The notes: generated from the sequence alone by a model not told the origin. A DNA stretch of 33,382 nucleotides from Caldimicrobium sp964595655 (GCA_964595655.1 CAZQQV010000013.1:1-33382); one strand, 5' to 3'. Counted from the stretch's first letter, positions 24,608-33,318 are shown. Translations and numbers: made by a program.

Positions 24608-25489
24608 ATGAAAAGACCCTGGTTGGTTTACGGTCTTGCCTTTATTGGTGGAATTGTCCTTTTTTTTATTTTACTGAGTTTTTTTCTTTCCCTTCTTTTT
24701 TATTTTTTAGGAGAAAGAGTTCCTTCTGGCTTAAAAATTGGGGTTCTTGAGGTAAAAGGGCTCATTCTTGATAGTTCTGAATATCTTAAAGCTGTAGAAG
24801 AGTTAAAGGCAAAAAAAGATATAAAAGCTGTGGTGTTAAGGATTGACTCCCCAGGAGGATCGGTTGGGGCTGTTCAGGAACTCTACGAAGAATTGAAAGA
24901 ACTCAAAAAAGTGAAGCCCCTTGTTGTATCCATGGGAGGAGTTTCAGCTTCTGGGGGGCTCTATCTGGCATTAGCAGGGCAAAAAATCTTTGCCAATCCT
25001 GGAACTATTACTGGAAGTATTGGAGTTATGATTCAGCTTCCAAATTTTGAAAAACTTATGGAAAAAGTTGGTGTTTCAGCTGAAGTTATTAAAAGTGGGC
25101 CATACAAGGATACTGGATCAGCCTTTCGAGGGCTTACGAGCGAGGAAAAAAGGTATCTCCAAGAAAAGGTATCTCTCCTTCATGAACAGTTTGTAAAGGC
25201 CATTTCTGAGTCAAGAAAAATTCCCATTGAAAAGGTAAGAGAGTTTGCAAACGGCAAAATATATACAGGAGAAGAGGCTTTAAAACTAGGGCTTGTTGAT
25301 GAGCTTGGAAATTTTTATAGAGCCGTTGATGAGGCAAAGAGGCTTGCAGGCATAAAAGAGGCAAACCTTGTATTTTATCCCAGAAAAAAAGGGTATTTGG
25401 AACGCTTTTTTGAGGAAAAGTTATCCTTTAAAAACATAAAGCTTTATGATCCCTTAGATATTAAGGTTCTTTATCTTTATCAACACTAA
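24608..25489 (+). CDS. sppA: Signal peptide peptidase SppA
   Basis: 293 residues, the short form (half the E. coli length). An N-terminal membrane anchor (about 9-34) is followed by a ClpP-like fold. The Ser/Lys dyad is predicted as Ser115 in VSASGG and Lys167 in SGPYKD, 52 residues apart as in Bacillus SppA. RIDSPGGSVG and TGSIGVM are the oxyanion/structural motifs. It degrades leftover signal peptides at the membrane. It lies 6 bases after rpsA and 2 bases before the IHF-Ppx gene. Confidence 0.95.
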   Translation: MKRPWLVYGLAFIGGIVLFFILLSFFLSLLFYFLGERVPSGLKIGVLEVKGLILDSSEYLKAVEELKAKKDIKAVVLRIDSPGGSVGAVQELYEELKELKKVKPLVVSMGGVSASGGLYLALAGQKIFANPGTITGSIGVMIQLPNFEKLMEKVGVSAEVIKSGPYKDTGSAFRGLTSEEKRYLQEKVSLLHEQFVKAISESRKIPIEKVREFANGKIYTGEEALKLGLVDELGNFYRAVDEAKRLAGIKEANLVFYPRKKGYLERFFEEKLSFKNIKLYDPLDIKVLYLYQH

Positions 25490-25491
25490 AG

Positions 25492-26688
25492 ATGACCAAA
25501 AGAGAACTTTGTGAGAAATTGGCTCTTCACTTTCCTGACTTAGAAAAGAAGGATTGTGTATTTTTGGTGGATACCTTCTTTGAAATACTTGCGAAGGCTT
25601 TGAAAAGAGAAGGAAGAATAGAGCTTAGAGGATTTGGGATATTTGAAATTTCTAAGGCAAAATCTTATTTTTTTGTTAATCCTAAAAATTCTCAAAAATA
25701 TTACCTCCAAGGTAAAGTACGAGTTCTTTTTCACATGGGAAAGGAATTTAAAGAGAGACTGAATACCCCCTTTCTTGCAGGAATGGATCTTGGAACCCAA
25801 ACCTTTAGATTGATTCTTGGAAAGAACTTTAAAGGGGAAATCCTTTTTTTGAAAAGTTTTAGAGATAATGTAAGGCTCGGAGAGGGGCTGGTTGAAGGGG
25901 GAAAAATTTCTGAGAGTGCTTTAAAAAGGGCTATAGAGGCTCTTAAGGGTTTTCGTAAAATTATGGATAACTTAGGGGTTTCTGATTACTATGCTGTTGG
26001 GACAGCTGTGTTTAGAAGGGCTGAAAATGCAATGGATGTTTTGTCAGAAATAGAGAGGGAGACAGGTATTTCCATAGAGGTTATTTCTCCCGAAAGGGAA
26101 GCAGAACTTACTCTTGAGGGAATTCTTTTTGGTCTAAAAAAGGCTGGTTATGATTTAAAGGATTTTTTAATTGTAGATGTGGGAGGGGGCTCAACAGAGT
26201 TTATTTATATGCAGGGAGGTAAAGTTTTTCATATTCAAAGTTTAGATGTGGGTGCTGTGATTTTAAAAGATATATTCAATCTTCGATATCCCTTAACTAA
26301 AAGCATGCTTAAGTCGTTAAGAACTTATGTAAGGGAAAAACTTTCCCTTCTTCCAAAGGGAGATTTTGAAAAAATTGTAATTACAGGAGGCACAGCAAGT
26401 CTTCTTGGCAGTCTTGATTTAAAATTAACAAAATATGAATTTAATATTCTTCACGGACATATCATTACCCGAGAAAGGATTAACAAATTTATTCAAAGGA
26501 TGAGTGAAATGACCCTTCCAAGATTGAGAAAAATTAAAGGAATGGAGGAGGGAAGAGAAGATATTGCCCTTCCAGGTTTCATAATTTATGAAGAAATTCT
26601 TGATTACTTTGGAAAAAATGAGGCTTTATTGAGTGAATATGGGATTTTAGAAGCAACTTTACTTTATTTAAGCAAAAAGTATAATTAA
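25492..26688 (+). CDS. HU/IHF DNA-binding domain fused to Ppx/GppA exopolyphosphatase/pppGpp phosphatase
   Basis: 398 residues in one uninterrupted frame. Residues 1-91 are an HU/IHF unit: helical start TKRELCEKLA, the beta turn GRIELRGFGIFEI, the beta-arm tip Pro64 in VNPKN, and the ending FHMGKEFKERLN. Residues about 95-398 are a full Ppx/GppA unit: phosphate-1 loop GMDLGTQTFRLIL, VGTAVFRRAENA, catalytic Glu203 region SPEREAEL, phosphate-2 loop IVDVGGGSTEF, adenosine-type loop TGGTAS, and GREDIALPGF near the end. Ppx/GppA enzymes hydrolyse polyphosphate or pppGpp in the stringent response. The gene lies 2 bases after sppA, where deltaproteobacteria carry ihfB, so the N-terminus is probably the ihfB orthologue. 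No stop, frameshift or start is needed between the domains. No C-terminal HD domain is seen. Confidence 0.93.
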   Translation: MTKRELCEKLALHFPDLEKKDCVFLVDTFFEILAKALKREGRIELRGFGIFEISKAKSYFFVNPKNSQKYYLQGKVRVLFHMGKEFKERLNTPFLAGMDLGTQTFRLILGKNFKGEILFLKSFRDNVRLGEGLVEGGKISESALKRAIEALKGFRKIMDNLGVSDYYAVGTAVFRRAENAMDVLSEIERETGISIEVISPEREAELTLEGILFGLKKAGYDLKDFLIVDVGGGSTEFIYMQGGKVFHIQSLDVGAVILKDIFNLRYPLTKSMLKSLRTYVREKLSLLPKGDFEKIVITGGTASLLGSLDLKLTKYEFNILHGHIITRERINKFIQRMSEMTLPRLRKIKGMEEGREDIALPGFIIYEEILDYFGKNEALLSEYGILEATLLYLSKKYN

Positions 26689-26833
26689 ACAAGATTTTAT
26701 GTGGACCAAGGGAATGTTATAAATATTTTTTATATAAACGAAAAAAAATTTCAAAACTCTTTAAAATAGGTAAAGAGAAAAAAGCAAGTCTTATGGAAGG
26801 GATAAAAAATAAAAAAGGAGGGGAAAGCATCTT
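26689..26833. other. Leader of guaB
   Basis: 145 AT-rich bases. A strong ribosome site AAAAGGAGGGG (26814-26824) lies ahead of the guaB ATG. No convincing -35/-10 pair, purine riboswitch core or terminator was found, though a promoter must be nearby or the gene is read through from the IHF-Ppx gene. Confidence 0.4.
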
Positions 26834-28303
26834 ATGTTAGAAATAATTGGTGAGGCTTATACTTTTGATGATGTCTTGCTTGTTCCTGCTTATTCTGAGG
26901 TCTTACCAAAGGATGTGGATGTTTCCACTTATATTACTCCTAAAATTAAACTTAACATTCCTCTTATTTCAGCTGCTATGGATACGGTGACCGAAAGCAA
27001 GATGGCTATTGCTATGGCAAGAGAAGGGGGGCTTGGGGTTATTCATAGAAATATGTCCATTGAAGAACAGGTTAGGGAGGTGGAAAAGGTAAAAAAGTCT
27101 GAAAGCGGAATGATTTATGACCCTATTACCGTTTCTCCTGATACACCCATCAGGGAGGTTCTTTCCTTAATGGAGGAATATAAAATTTCAGGAATTCCTG
27201 TGGTAGATGGTCCTGAGAAAAAACTTGTGGGTATAGTAACTAACAGGGATTTGAGATTTGAAACTCACCTTGACAGGCCTGTGAAAGAGGTTATGACCAA
27301 GGAAAATCTTGTTACTGCAAAACCTGGGATTACCCTTGATGAGGCTGTAAAAATCCTTCACGAAAGGCGCATCGAGAAGCTTCTCATTGTGGATGACAAT
27401 TTTTGCTTAAAGGGTCTTATTACCATTAAGGATATTGAAAAAATCAGGAAATACCCCAATGCTTGCAAGGATGAACTCGGAAGACTGAGAGTTGGAGCAG
27501 CCATTGGAGTGGGCAAAGATAGGCTAAAACATGCAGAGGCCCTTCTTAAGGCAGGATGTGATGTTCTTTTTATTGATTCCGCCCATGGGCATAGTAAAAA
27601 TGTTATTGACACTATTATAGAAATTAAATATCATTTTCCTGAGTGTCAGCTTATTGCAGGAAATATTGCAACAGCTGAGGGAGCTGAAGCTTTAATAAAG
27701 GCTGGTGCTGATGGTATAAAAGTGGGAGTCGGCCCGGGATCAATCTGCACTACAAGAATAGTTGCTGGTGCAGGAGTTCCTCAGATCACCGCCATTCATA
27801 ATGCGGCAGTGGTTGCTGATAAATATGGTATACCTGTGATTGCAGATGGTGGGATCAGGTTTTCAGGAGATATTACCAAGGCCATAGCTGCAGGAGCTCA
27901 TGCTGTAATGATAGGAAATCTCTTTGCAGGAACAGAAGAGGCCCCTGGTGAAATCATTCTCTATGAAGGAAGAACTTACAAGGTTTATAGAGGTATGGGC
28001 TCCCTTTCTGCTATGTTTAAAGCAGGAGGTAGAGAAAGATACGGATATTCGGCAGAAGACATATCAAAGTTTGTGCCAGAGGGAGTTGAGGGTAAGGTTC
28101 CCTACAGGGGTCCAGTATCTAATATGATTTATCAATTAATTGGAGGGCTTAAGTCGGGTATGGGCTATTGTGGCTGTAGAAACATTGAAGAATTGAGAAA
28201 AAAGACTAAATTTATTAAAATAACTCCAGCTGGCTACAGAGAATCCCATGTGCATGATGTTATAATTTTAAGAGAAGCACCCAATTATTGGGTAGGTAAA
28301 TAA
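26834..28303 (+). CDS. guaB: IMP dehydrogenase GuaB
   Basis: 489 residues, normal length. It converts IMP to XMP with NAD+, the rate-limiting step to GTP. The TIM barrel is interrupted by two CBS repeats at about 96-205. Catalytic Cys305 lies in GPGSICTTRIVAG, and the flap region with Arg/Tyr follows later. Other marks are FDDVLLVPAYSEVLP at the N-terminus and ADGGIRFSGD. The last base of its stop is the first base of the pilC ATG (TAATG). Confidence 0.97.
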   Translation: MLEIIGEAYTFDDVLLVPAYSEVLPKDVDVSTYITPKIKLNIPLISAAMDTVTESKMAIAMAREGGLGVIHRNMSIEEQVREVEKVKKSESGMIYDPITVSPDTPIREVLSLMEEYKISGIPVVDGPEKKLVGIVTNRDLRFETHLDRPVKEVMTKENLVTAKPGITLDEAVKILHERRIEKLLIVDDNFCLKGLITIKDIEKIRKYPNACKDELGRLRVGAAIGVGKDRLKHAEALLKAGCDVLFIDSAHGHSKNVIDTIIEIKYHFPECQLIAGNIATAEGAEALIKAGADGIKVGVGPGSICTTRIVAGAGVPQITAIHNAAVVADKYGIPVIADGGIRFSGDITKAIAAGAHAVMIGNLFAGTEEAPGEIILYEGRTYKVYRGMGSLSAMFKAGGRERYGYSAEDISKFVPEGVEGKVPYRGPVSNMIYQLIGGLKSGMGYCGCRNIEELRKKTKFIKITPAGYRESHVHDVIILREAPNYWVGK

Positions 28304-29508
28304 TGCCCTTTTTTGAGTGGAAAGGAAAATCCATTTCCGGGGAGGTAAGAAGCGGAGTTCTTGAGGCTCCCAACCCTCAAGTCGTAGAAGTTTATCTTCG
28401 CAGGCTCAATATCATTCCCATTAAAATTCAACAAAAAAAAGAAAGCACCCTAAAATTACAATTAAAGAGAGTTAAAGATAAAGAACTTGCTCTTTTTACC
28501 CGTCAATTTGCTACAGTTCTTGAGGCTGGGCTTCCTATTGTTAGAGGATTGGAAACCCTTGCACTTCAACAGAAAAATCCCTATTTTAAAGAGGTTCTTT
28601 TGGATATAAAGAAAAAGGTTGAGGCTGGAAGTTCACTAAGTGAGGCCATGGCAAATTATCCTAAAGTTTTTAATAATCTTTATCTTCAAATGGTTCGCTC
28701 AGGCGAGTCCTCAGGAAATCTTGATGTGGTGCTAAAAAGGCTTGCTACCTATCTTGAAAAGATCATTTCTCTTAAATCCAAAATTAAGCATGCCATGATT
28801 TATCCTTCGGTGATAGTTTTTGTCACCATAGTTGTGGTTTCCATTATCATGATTTATGTGATTCCCAAATTTGCTGAGCTTTTCAAAGAGGCAGGCCAGA
28901 GCCTTCCCCTTCCTACCCAGATTTTGATAAATATCAGTCACAATTTTAAAAGCCTCTTTGGATTATTTTTAATTTCTGTTGTAGCTTTAGGAATATTTAT
29001 TAAGTACTATCGTAGAAGTGAACAAGGAAAATACAATACTGACAAAATTCTTTTGAAGTTGCCTTTGCTTGGTCAGCTTTTCCACAAAGCAGCTCTGTCT
29101 CGCGTAGCAAGGACTTTAGCTAATCTCATAGGCGCAGGTATTCCTTTACTTCAGGCCTTAAGTATTGCAGGAGAGACTTCAGGAAATAAAGTTATTGAAA
29201 AGGCCATGGAAGACATAAGAGTAAATGTTTCTGCAGGGCATACTATTGCAGATCCCATGTTTTTTACAGGAGTTTTTCCTTACATGGTTGTGGAAATGGT
29301 TAGAATTGGAGAACTCTCTGGAAACCTTGAAGAGATGCTTACCAAAGTTGCAGATTTTTATGAAGAAGAGGTGGATAGGACTGTTCAAACCCTATCCACC
29401 CTTATTGAACCTATTTTATTAATTATTCTTGGCGTTATAATAGGTGGAATTCTTGTAGCCCTGTATCTACCAATTTTCCAACTCGGTGGAGTGGTTGGAG
29501 GAGGCTAA
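28303..29508 (+). CDS. PilC/GspF inner-membrane platform protein of type IV pili / type II secretion
   Basis: 401 residues. A short cytoplasmic N-terminus is followed by two T2SSF units, each of cytoplasmic helices then membrane segment. Unit 1 opens FTRQFATVLEAGLPIVRGLE and unit 2 opens ARTLANLIGAGIPLLQALSI, the standard GspF/PilC repeat. Each contains an ERxG-like 'VRSGESSGNL' or 'VRIGELSGNL' motif. Three membrane segments lie at about 165-190, 218-235 and 370-393. It is a platform for pilus or pseudopilus assembly. No pilB, pilT or pilin gene is next to it; coupling to guaB through TAATG is unusual. Confidence 0.92.
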   Translation: MPFFEWKGKSISGEVRSGVLEAPNPQVVEVYLRRLNIIPIKIQQKKESTLKLQLKRVKDKELALFTRQFATVLEAGLPIVRGLETLALQQKNPYFKEVLLDIKKKVEAGSSLSEAMANYPKVFNNLYLQMVRSGESSGNLDVVLKRLATYLEKIISLKSKIKHAMIYPSVIVFVTIVVVSIIMIYVIPKFAELFKEAGQSLPLPTQILINISHNFKSLFGLFLISVVALGIFIKYYRRSEQGKYNTDKILLKLPLLGQLFHKAALSRVARTLANLIGAGIPLLQALSIAGETSGNKVIEKAMEDIRVNVSAGHTIADPMFFTGVFPYMVVEMVRIGELSGNLEEMLTKVADFYEEEVDRTVQTLSTLIEPILLIILGVIIGGILVALYLPIFQLGGVVGGG

Positions 29509-29684
29509 GAGGCCTTCTTTTTGCAACTTCTTTTACCGCTTCCACAAGTGCCCTTTGAAGAAGCTTGAGCCTCTTGAGCTTCTTCCTTTAGCATAGTTCC
29601 AACCTCTCCACATTCAGGGCACTTCTTGGGTTTACATCTTGACTCTTTAGAAGCTCCACATTTAGAACATTTCCAGACTGCCAT
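29505..29684 (-). CDS. RCKP-type rubredoxin-like small zinc/iron protein
   Basis: 59 residues, on the minus strand. Translation begins MAVWKCSKCGASKESRCKPK, continuing KKCPECGEV. Two CxxC knuckles (Cys6/9 and Cys23/26) and the RCKP signature identify an RCKP-type rubredoxin-like protein, a family of sulfate reducers and relatives. The tail adds a second Cys pair within a Ser/Lys-rich stretch. A strong ribosome site GGAGGTGA lies just upstream. It is divergent from the TonB receptor gene and its stop overlaps the pilC stop by 3 bases. Function unknown; a small redox or metal-binding role is likely. Confidence 0.85.
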   Translation of the reverse strand: MAVWKCSKCGASKESRCKPKKCPECGEVGTMLKEEAQEAQASSKGTCGSGKRSCKKKAS

Positions 29685-29799
29685 ACCTTCACCTCCTTGC
29701 AGGTTTTTTCATTGAAAGTTAACTCAAAAAATAAAATTTACAATAGTAAACTATCTTTAAAATCTTTTTGACCAATTATCTCTATTAAAAGTAACCCAC

Positions 29800-29828
29800 T
29801 TGACATACAGGGATTCTAATGGTATAGT
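29800..29828 (+). promoter_or_regulatory. Strong sigma-70-type promoter of the TonB receptor gene
   Basis: TTGACA at 29800-29805, a 17-nt spacer and TATAGT at 29823-29828, close to consensus and the best promoter in the window. Its -10 abuts the inverted-repeat operator candidate. Confidence 0.72.
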
Positions 29829-29854
29829 TAACCAAAAATTTAGATTAGGTTAAC
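29827..29854 (+). promoter_or_regulatory. Operator candidate GTTAACC-N14-GGTTAAC
   Basis: A perfect 7-bp inverted repeat with half-sites at 29827-29833 and 29848-29854, centre-to-centre 21 bases, two helical turns. It overlaps the -10 end and transcription start, the position of a repressor site. Half-site length and N14 spacing resemble NikR operators, but the regulator is not in the window. Confidence 0.5.
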
Positions 29855-29873
29855 AAAGTGGAGGAAAGAAGAG

Positions 29874-31661
29874 ATGAAGAAACTTAGAAATTTGGGGTTT
29901 TTGGGTTCAATTATATTTTTAATTACTCCAGGATTTGCTCAGGAAAATTTCTTTCAACTTAAGGAGGTTAAAATCACAGCTCCTCCTTTTTCTGAGGGGT
30001 TTGAAAGAACTTCACAAGAGGTGAAGGTTATAAGGGAGGAGGAGCTTAAAAAATTTGGTTTAAACCTCTTTTCAGCCCTTGATATTAGAGAAAGAGGAGG
30101 GTTTGGGGTTCAGGAAGACCTATCTTTTAGGGGAACAACTTTTGAGCAAAACTTTCTTCTCTTTGAGGGAATTAGAATTACCGATTTGCAGACCTCACAT
30201 CACCTTATGAATCTTCCCTTTTCCCTTGGAGATCTTTCAGCTGTTGAGATTTTGAGTGGAGGAGCAAGCCCTCTTTATGGGGCAGGAGGTTTTGGAGGAG
30301 GTATAAATTTTCTCCTCAAACCTTCAAAAAAAGAGTTTTCCCTCAAAGCAGGATATGGAAGTTATGACTATAAAGAATGGGATTTTCAAGGGGGGGTCCC
30401 CCTTTTAGGGAATAAGGTGTTAAGTTTTCATTTTTCACAGAAAAAAAGCCCTGGATTCATATGGAATAGAGACTTTGACATAAGAAATTTGAATTTCTAC
30501 ACCAAAGATTCAAACACTACCCTTTTTTACGGTTTTATAGAAAAGGATTTTGGGGCAAGATTTTTTTATACTCCCCGATATGATGGCGAATGGGAGGAGA
30601 CAAAAACTCATCTTTTCTTAGTAAAGAGGCTTATACCCCTGGGAAAAGCGCTTTTTGAGCCAGCCTTTGTTTATCGCAAAAATTATGATTTCTATCTCCT
30701 TGATAGAAGAAGACCCACTTTTTATAAAAATAAACACGAAACCTCTTTATATAGGGTAAAATTTCCCTTTGTCCTTGAAAAAGAAAAAACCCTTATTGGT
30801 TTTGGCTTTGAGGGAAGTTATGAGAACTGGGATGGTTCCTTGAAGAATGGAAGGTTAAAAAAAGAATTTTTACGAAGGGAGTATTCTCTCTTTTCCTTTG
30901 TAAAGCCTGTTATCAGTGATAGAATTTATCCCTCCTTTCAGCTTAGATACGATTTTCATCCTCAGGAAAAGGACTTTTTATCCCTTGGAGCAGGACTAAG
31001 TTATCTTTTTTCTCCAAAGATGAAGTATAGAATTTCCTTTAATCATTCTTACAGGCTTCCAAGTGCAACAGAGCTCTATTATGATAGCTTCGGAATAAAA
31101 GGTAATCCTAATCTTTCCAGTGAAAAGGCTATAAACATTGAGACAGGTTTAGATGTATTTCTTGAGAGACAAACATTTTCTTTCACTTTATTCTATCGCA
31201 AAGGCTGGAACCTTATTGACTGGATTTATAATGAAACTGGAACGGTTGCTGAAAATCTAAATCTTAAGACTGTGGGTTTAACCATTGATTATAGGCAAGT
31301 TTATAAAAACCTAAATTTTCTTTTAAGTTATACCTATTTAAATCTCTTTGGAGAAAATATAGACTCTGCCAGATATCACGGAAATTATTTAAGACATAAT
31401 TTTAGCACTGGTATTGAGGTCAAATTGCCCTATAAAAGTGAACTTTTTTGTTTTCTGAATTATCAAAAAAGATATGGTCAAGATGGAGTTTATCTTTTGG
31501 ATTTGGAAATAAAAAAGGAGGTATTTAAAGATTTTAGGCTTTCCGTTTGGGGAAAAAACCTTTTAGACGAAAGCTATTATGAAATCAGGTATCCGGAAGC
31601 AAAAAAGGGGGTTTTAGGACCTCCCCAGTGGATAGGAGTTAGGCTTGAGGGTGGATGGTAA
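29874..31661 (+). CDS. TonB-dependent outer-membrane receptor
   Basis: 595 residues. Signal peptide 1-22 (ending GFA), a short TonB-box region (FFQLKEVKITAPPF), a plug domain (about 35-150) with SFRGTTFEQNFLLFEGIR and PLYGAGGFGGGINF, then a beta-barrel with many aromatic-ended strands, finishing WIGVRLEGGW with a terminal Trp. On the small side for the family. The substrate cannot be read from the sequence; a metal or metallophore is plausible given the strong operator-covered promoter. The ribosome site is GGAGGAAAG. It stands alone; no TonB/ExbBD is nearby. Confidence 0.9.
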   Translation: MKKLRNLGFLGSIIFLITPGFAQENFFQLKEVKITAPPFSEGFERTSQEVKVIREEELKKFGLNLFSALDIRERGGFGVQEDLSFRGTTFEQNFLLFEGIRITDLQTSHHLMNLPFSLGDLSAVEILSGGASPLYGAGGFGGGINFLLKPSKKEFSLKAGYGSYDYKEWDFQGGVPLLGNKVLSFHFSQKKSPGFIWNRDFDIRNLNFYTKDSNTTLFYGFIEKDFGARFFYTPRYDGEWEETKTHLFLVKRLIPLGKALFEPAFVYRKNYDFYLLDRRRPTFYKNKHETSLYRVKFPFVLEKEKTLIGFGFEGSYENWDGSLKNGRLKKEFLRREYSLFSFVKPVISDRIYPSFQLRYDFHPQEKDFLSLGAGLSYLFSPKMKYRISFNHSYRLPSATELYYDSFGIKGNPNLSSEKAINIETGLDVFLERQTFSFTLFYRKGWNLIDWIYNETGTVAENLNLKTVGLTIDYRQVYKNLNFLLSYTYLNLFGENIDSARYHGNYLRHNFSTGIEVKLPYKSELFCFLNYQKRYGQDGVYLLDLEIKKEVFKDFRLSVWGKNLLDESYYEIRYPEAKKGVLGPPQWIGVRLEGGW

Positions 31662-31666
31662 TAAAT

Positions 31667-31686
31667 AAGGGGGCCTTCGCCCCCTT
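31667..31686 (-). terminator. Hairpin terminator between TonB receptor and hcp
   Basis: AAGGGGGC and GCCCCCTT pair around the loop CTTC, an 8-bp very GC-rich stem in an AT-rich genome. Read on the minus strand it is followed by TTATTTATT, so it best terminates hcp. On the plus strand the tail is GAAAAGG, so it may only pause or partly stop the receptor transcript. Confidence 0.72.
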
Positions 31687-31695
31687 GAAAAGGCT

Positions 31696-33318
31696 TTATC
31701 CTAAAATGGCTTTTAGGTCTTCATCAGGAGTTGAAATAGGTTTCAAATTGTAGTTTTCAATTATAAAGTTTGCCACATTTTTGCTCAAGAAAGCTGGCAT
31801 GCTTGGCCCAAGTCTCATATTTCTTATGCCGAGATAGAGAAGGGTTAAAAAGATGGCAACTGCCTTTTGTTCATACCAGGAAAGAATCAAGGACAGTGGA
31901 AGTTCATTTACACTCACATTAAAGACTTTGGAAAGGGCAAGAGCAATCTGGATAGCAGAGTAGGCATCATTGCACTGGCCTATATCAAGAAGCCTTGGGA
32001 TGCCCTCAATAGTTCCGAGATCCTTATCAAAGAATCTGAACTTTCCGCAGGCAAGAGTTAAAACCACGCAATCCTGGGGCACTTTTTCTACAAATTCAGT
32101 GTAATAGTTTCTTACAGGTTTTGCTCCATCACATCCTCCAACAAGGAAAAAGTGTCTGATTTTTCCGGCTTTAACAAGTTCAACTATCTTATCAGCTACC
32201 GATAGAACAGCATTTCTTGCAAAGCCTGTCATAACTTCCTTTCCGGGAATATCTTCTTTGAATCCCTCCATGGAAAGGGCCATTTCAATCACGGGTGTGA
32301 AATCTTCATTGGGTATGTGCTTTACCCCTGGATAACCCACAGGCCCAAGAGTAAAGACCCTATCCTTGTATGAGTCTTTGGGGGGCATAAGACAATTTGT
32401 GGTCATCACAATGGGGCCTGGAAAGACCTCAAATTCCTTTTGCTGGTTCTGCCAGGCTGTTCCATAGTGTCCATAAAGATGAGGAAATTTTTTGAGTTCA
32501 GGATAGCCGTGGGCTGGAAGCATCTCTCCATGGGTGTAGATATATATGCCCTTTCCCTCGGTCTGCTTAAGAAGTTCATAGAGGTCCTTTAAGTCGTGTC
32601 CTGAAACAAGAATAGCCTTTCCAGCTTTAGCTGAAAGAGGCACTTTCGTAGGAACGGGATTTCCAAAGGCAGAAGTATTGGCCTTATCAAGGGCTTCCAT
32701 GGTTAATAGATTCAATCTTCCTGTTTCAAGGGCCCTTTCAACCCATGTCCTGAGATCAGAAGTTTTGTCTTTATAGATATTTACTAAAAGTTCTTTAAAG
32801 CCCTTGTAAACTTCTTCATTTCTTACTCCGAGTTTTTCAGCGTGATAGGCATAGGCTGCAATTCCCTTAAGGCCATAGAGAATAGTTAATTTAAGACTTG
32901 CAATGTCCTCTCCTTCTTCCTTCATAACTGTAGGTTCAATTTCCCTTTCTTCTGCCTGTTTAATAAGTTCCTCCATGGATTTAGCAGGCTTAAAATGTGC
33001 CCAGGGAGTATCAACCTCAACCTTAGCCTCATGCTTTAAGGCCTCTCTAAGTTCTACCGCTTTTTCAATATAGTCCCTGATTCTCTCTGGATCAAAGTTC
33101 ACATTGGTAAGAGTGGAAAAGAGAGCTTCCATTAGAAAGAAATCAACCTCGGGCTTTTTCACGCCCTTTTTTTCAGCCTCTAAGGCTACCTCTGCAAGGC
33201 CTGCACAAGCGTAAATCAAAAGATCCTGAAGCACATCAGTTTCATGGGTTTTCCCACAAACTCCTCTTACAGTACAAGCAAAACCCTTGGCAGTTTGTTC
33301 ACACTGATTACAAAACAT
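31696..33318 (-). CDS. hcp: Hybrid cluster protein (hydroxylamine/NO reductase), class I
   Basis: 540 residues. The N-terminal cubane ligands are Cys3, Cys6, Cys15 and Cys21 (C-x2-C-x8-C-x5-C), the class I spacing of strict anaerobes. The hybrid-cluster region follows, with VSGHDLKDLYELL, THGEMLPAHGYPEL and GHYGTAWQNQ. Later ligands sit in TNCLMPP, LVGGCDGAKP, TLACGKFRF and DIGQCNDAYSA. The enzyme reduces NO or hydroxylamine, or acts as a redox/nitrosylation factor under nitrosative stress. AGGAGGTTGGAGCT precedes the ATG. An hcr reductase or HcpR gene is not in the window. Confidence 0.95.
   Translation of the reverse strand: MFCNQCEQTAKGFACTVRGVCGKTHETDVLQDLLIYACAGLAEVALEAEKKGVKKPEVDFFLMEALFSTLTNVNFDPERIRDYIEKAVELREALKHEAKVEVDTPWAHFKPAKSMEELIKQAEEREIEPTVMKEEGEDIASLKLTILYGLKGIAAYAYHAEKLGVRNEEVYKGFKELLVNIYKDKTSDLRTWVERALETGRLNLLTMEALDKANTSAFGNPVPTKVPLSAKAGKAILVSGHDLKDLYELLKQTEGKGIYIYTHGEMLPAHGYPELKKFPHLYGHYGTAWQNQQKEFEVFPGPIVMTTNCLMPPKDSYKDRVFTLGPVGYPGVKHIPNEDFTPVIEMALSMEGFKEDIPGKEVMTGFARNAVLSVADKIVELVKAGKIRHFFLVGGCDGAKPVRNYYTEFVEKVPQDCVVLTLACGKFRFFDKDLGTIEGIPRLLDIGQCNDAYSAIQIALALSKVFNVSVNELPLSLILSWYEQKAVAIFLTLLYLGIRNMRLGPSMPAFLSKNVANFIIENYNLKPISTPDEDLKAILG

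Larger units (their letters stand above)
29685..29873. other. Divergent regulatory region between RCKP and TonB receptor genes
   Basis: This 189-base intergenic region holds the TonB receptor promoter and three GTTAAC palindromes: at 29718-29723, at 29827-29832 within GTTAACC, and at 29849-29854 within GGTTAAC. The last two form the inverted repeat listed separately. Confidence 0.6.

Noticed and set aside
26689..26833. Possible purine riboswitch ahead of guaB
   Set aside because: No conserved three-way-junction core or paired stems could be found in the leader.
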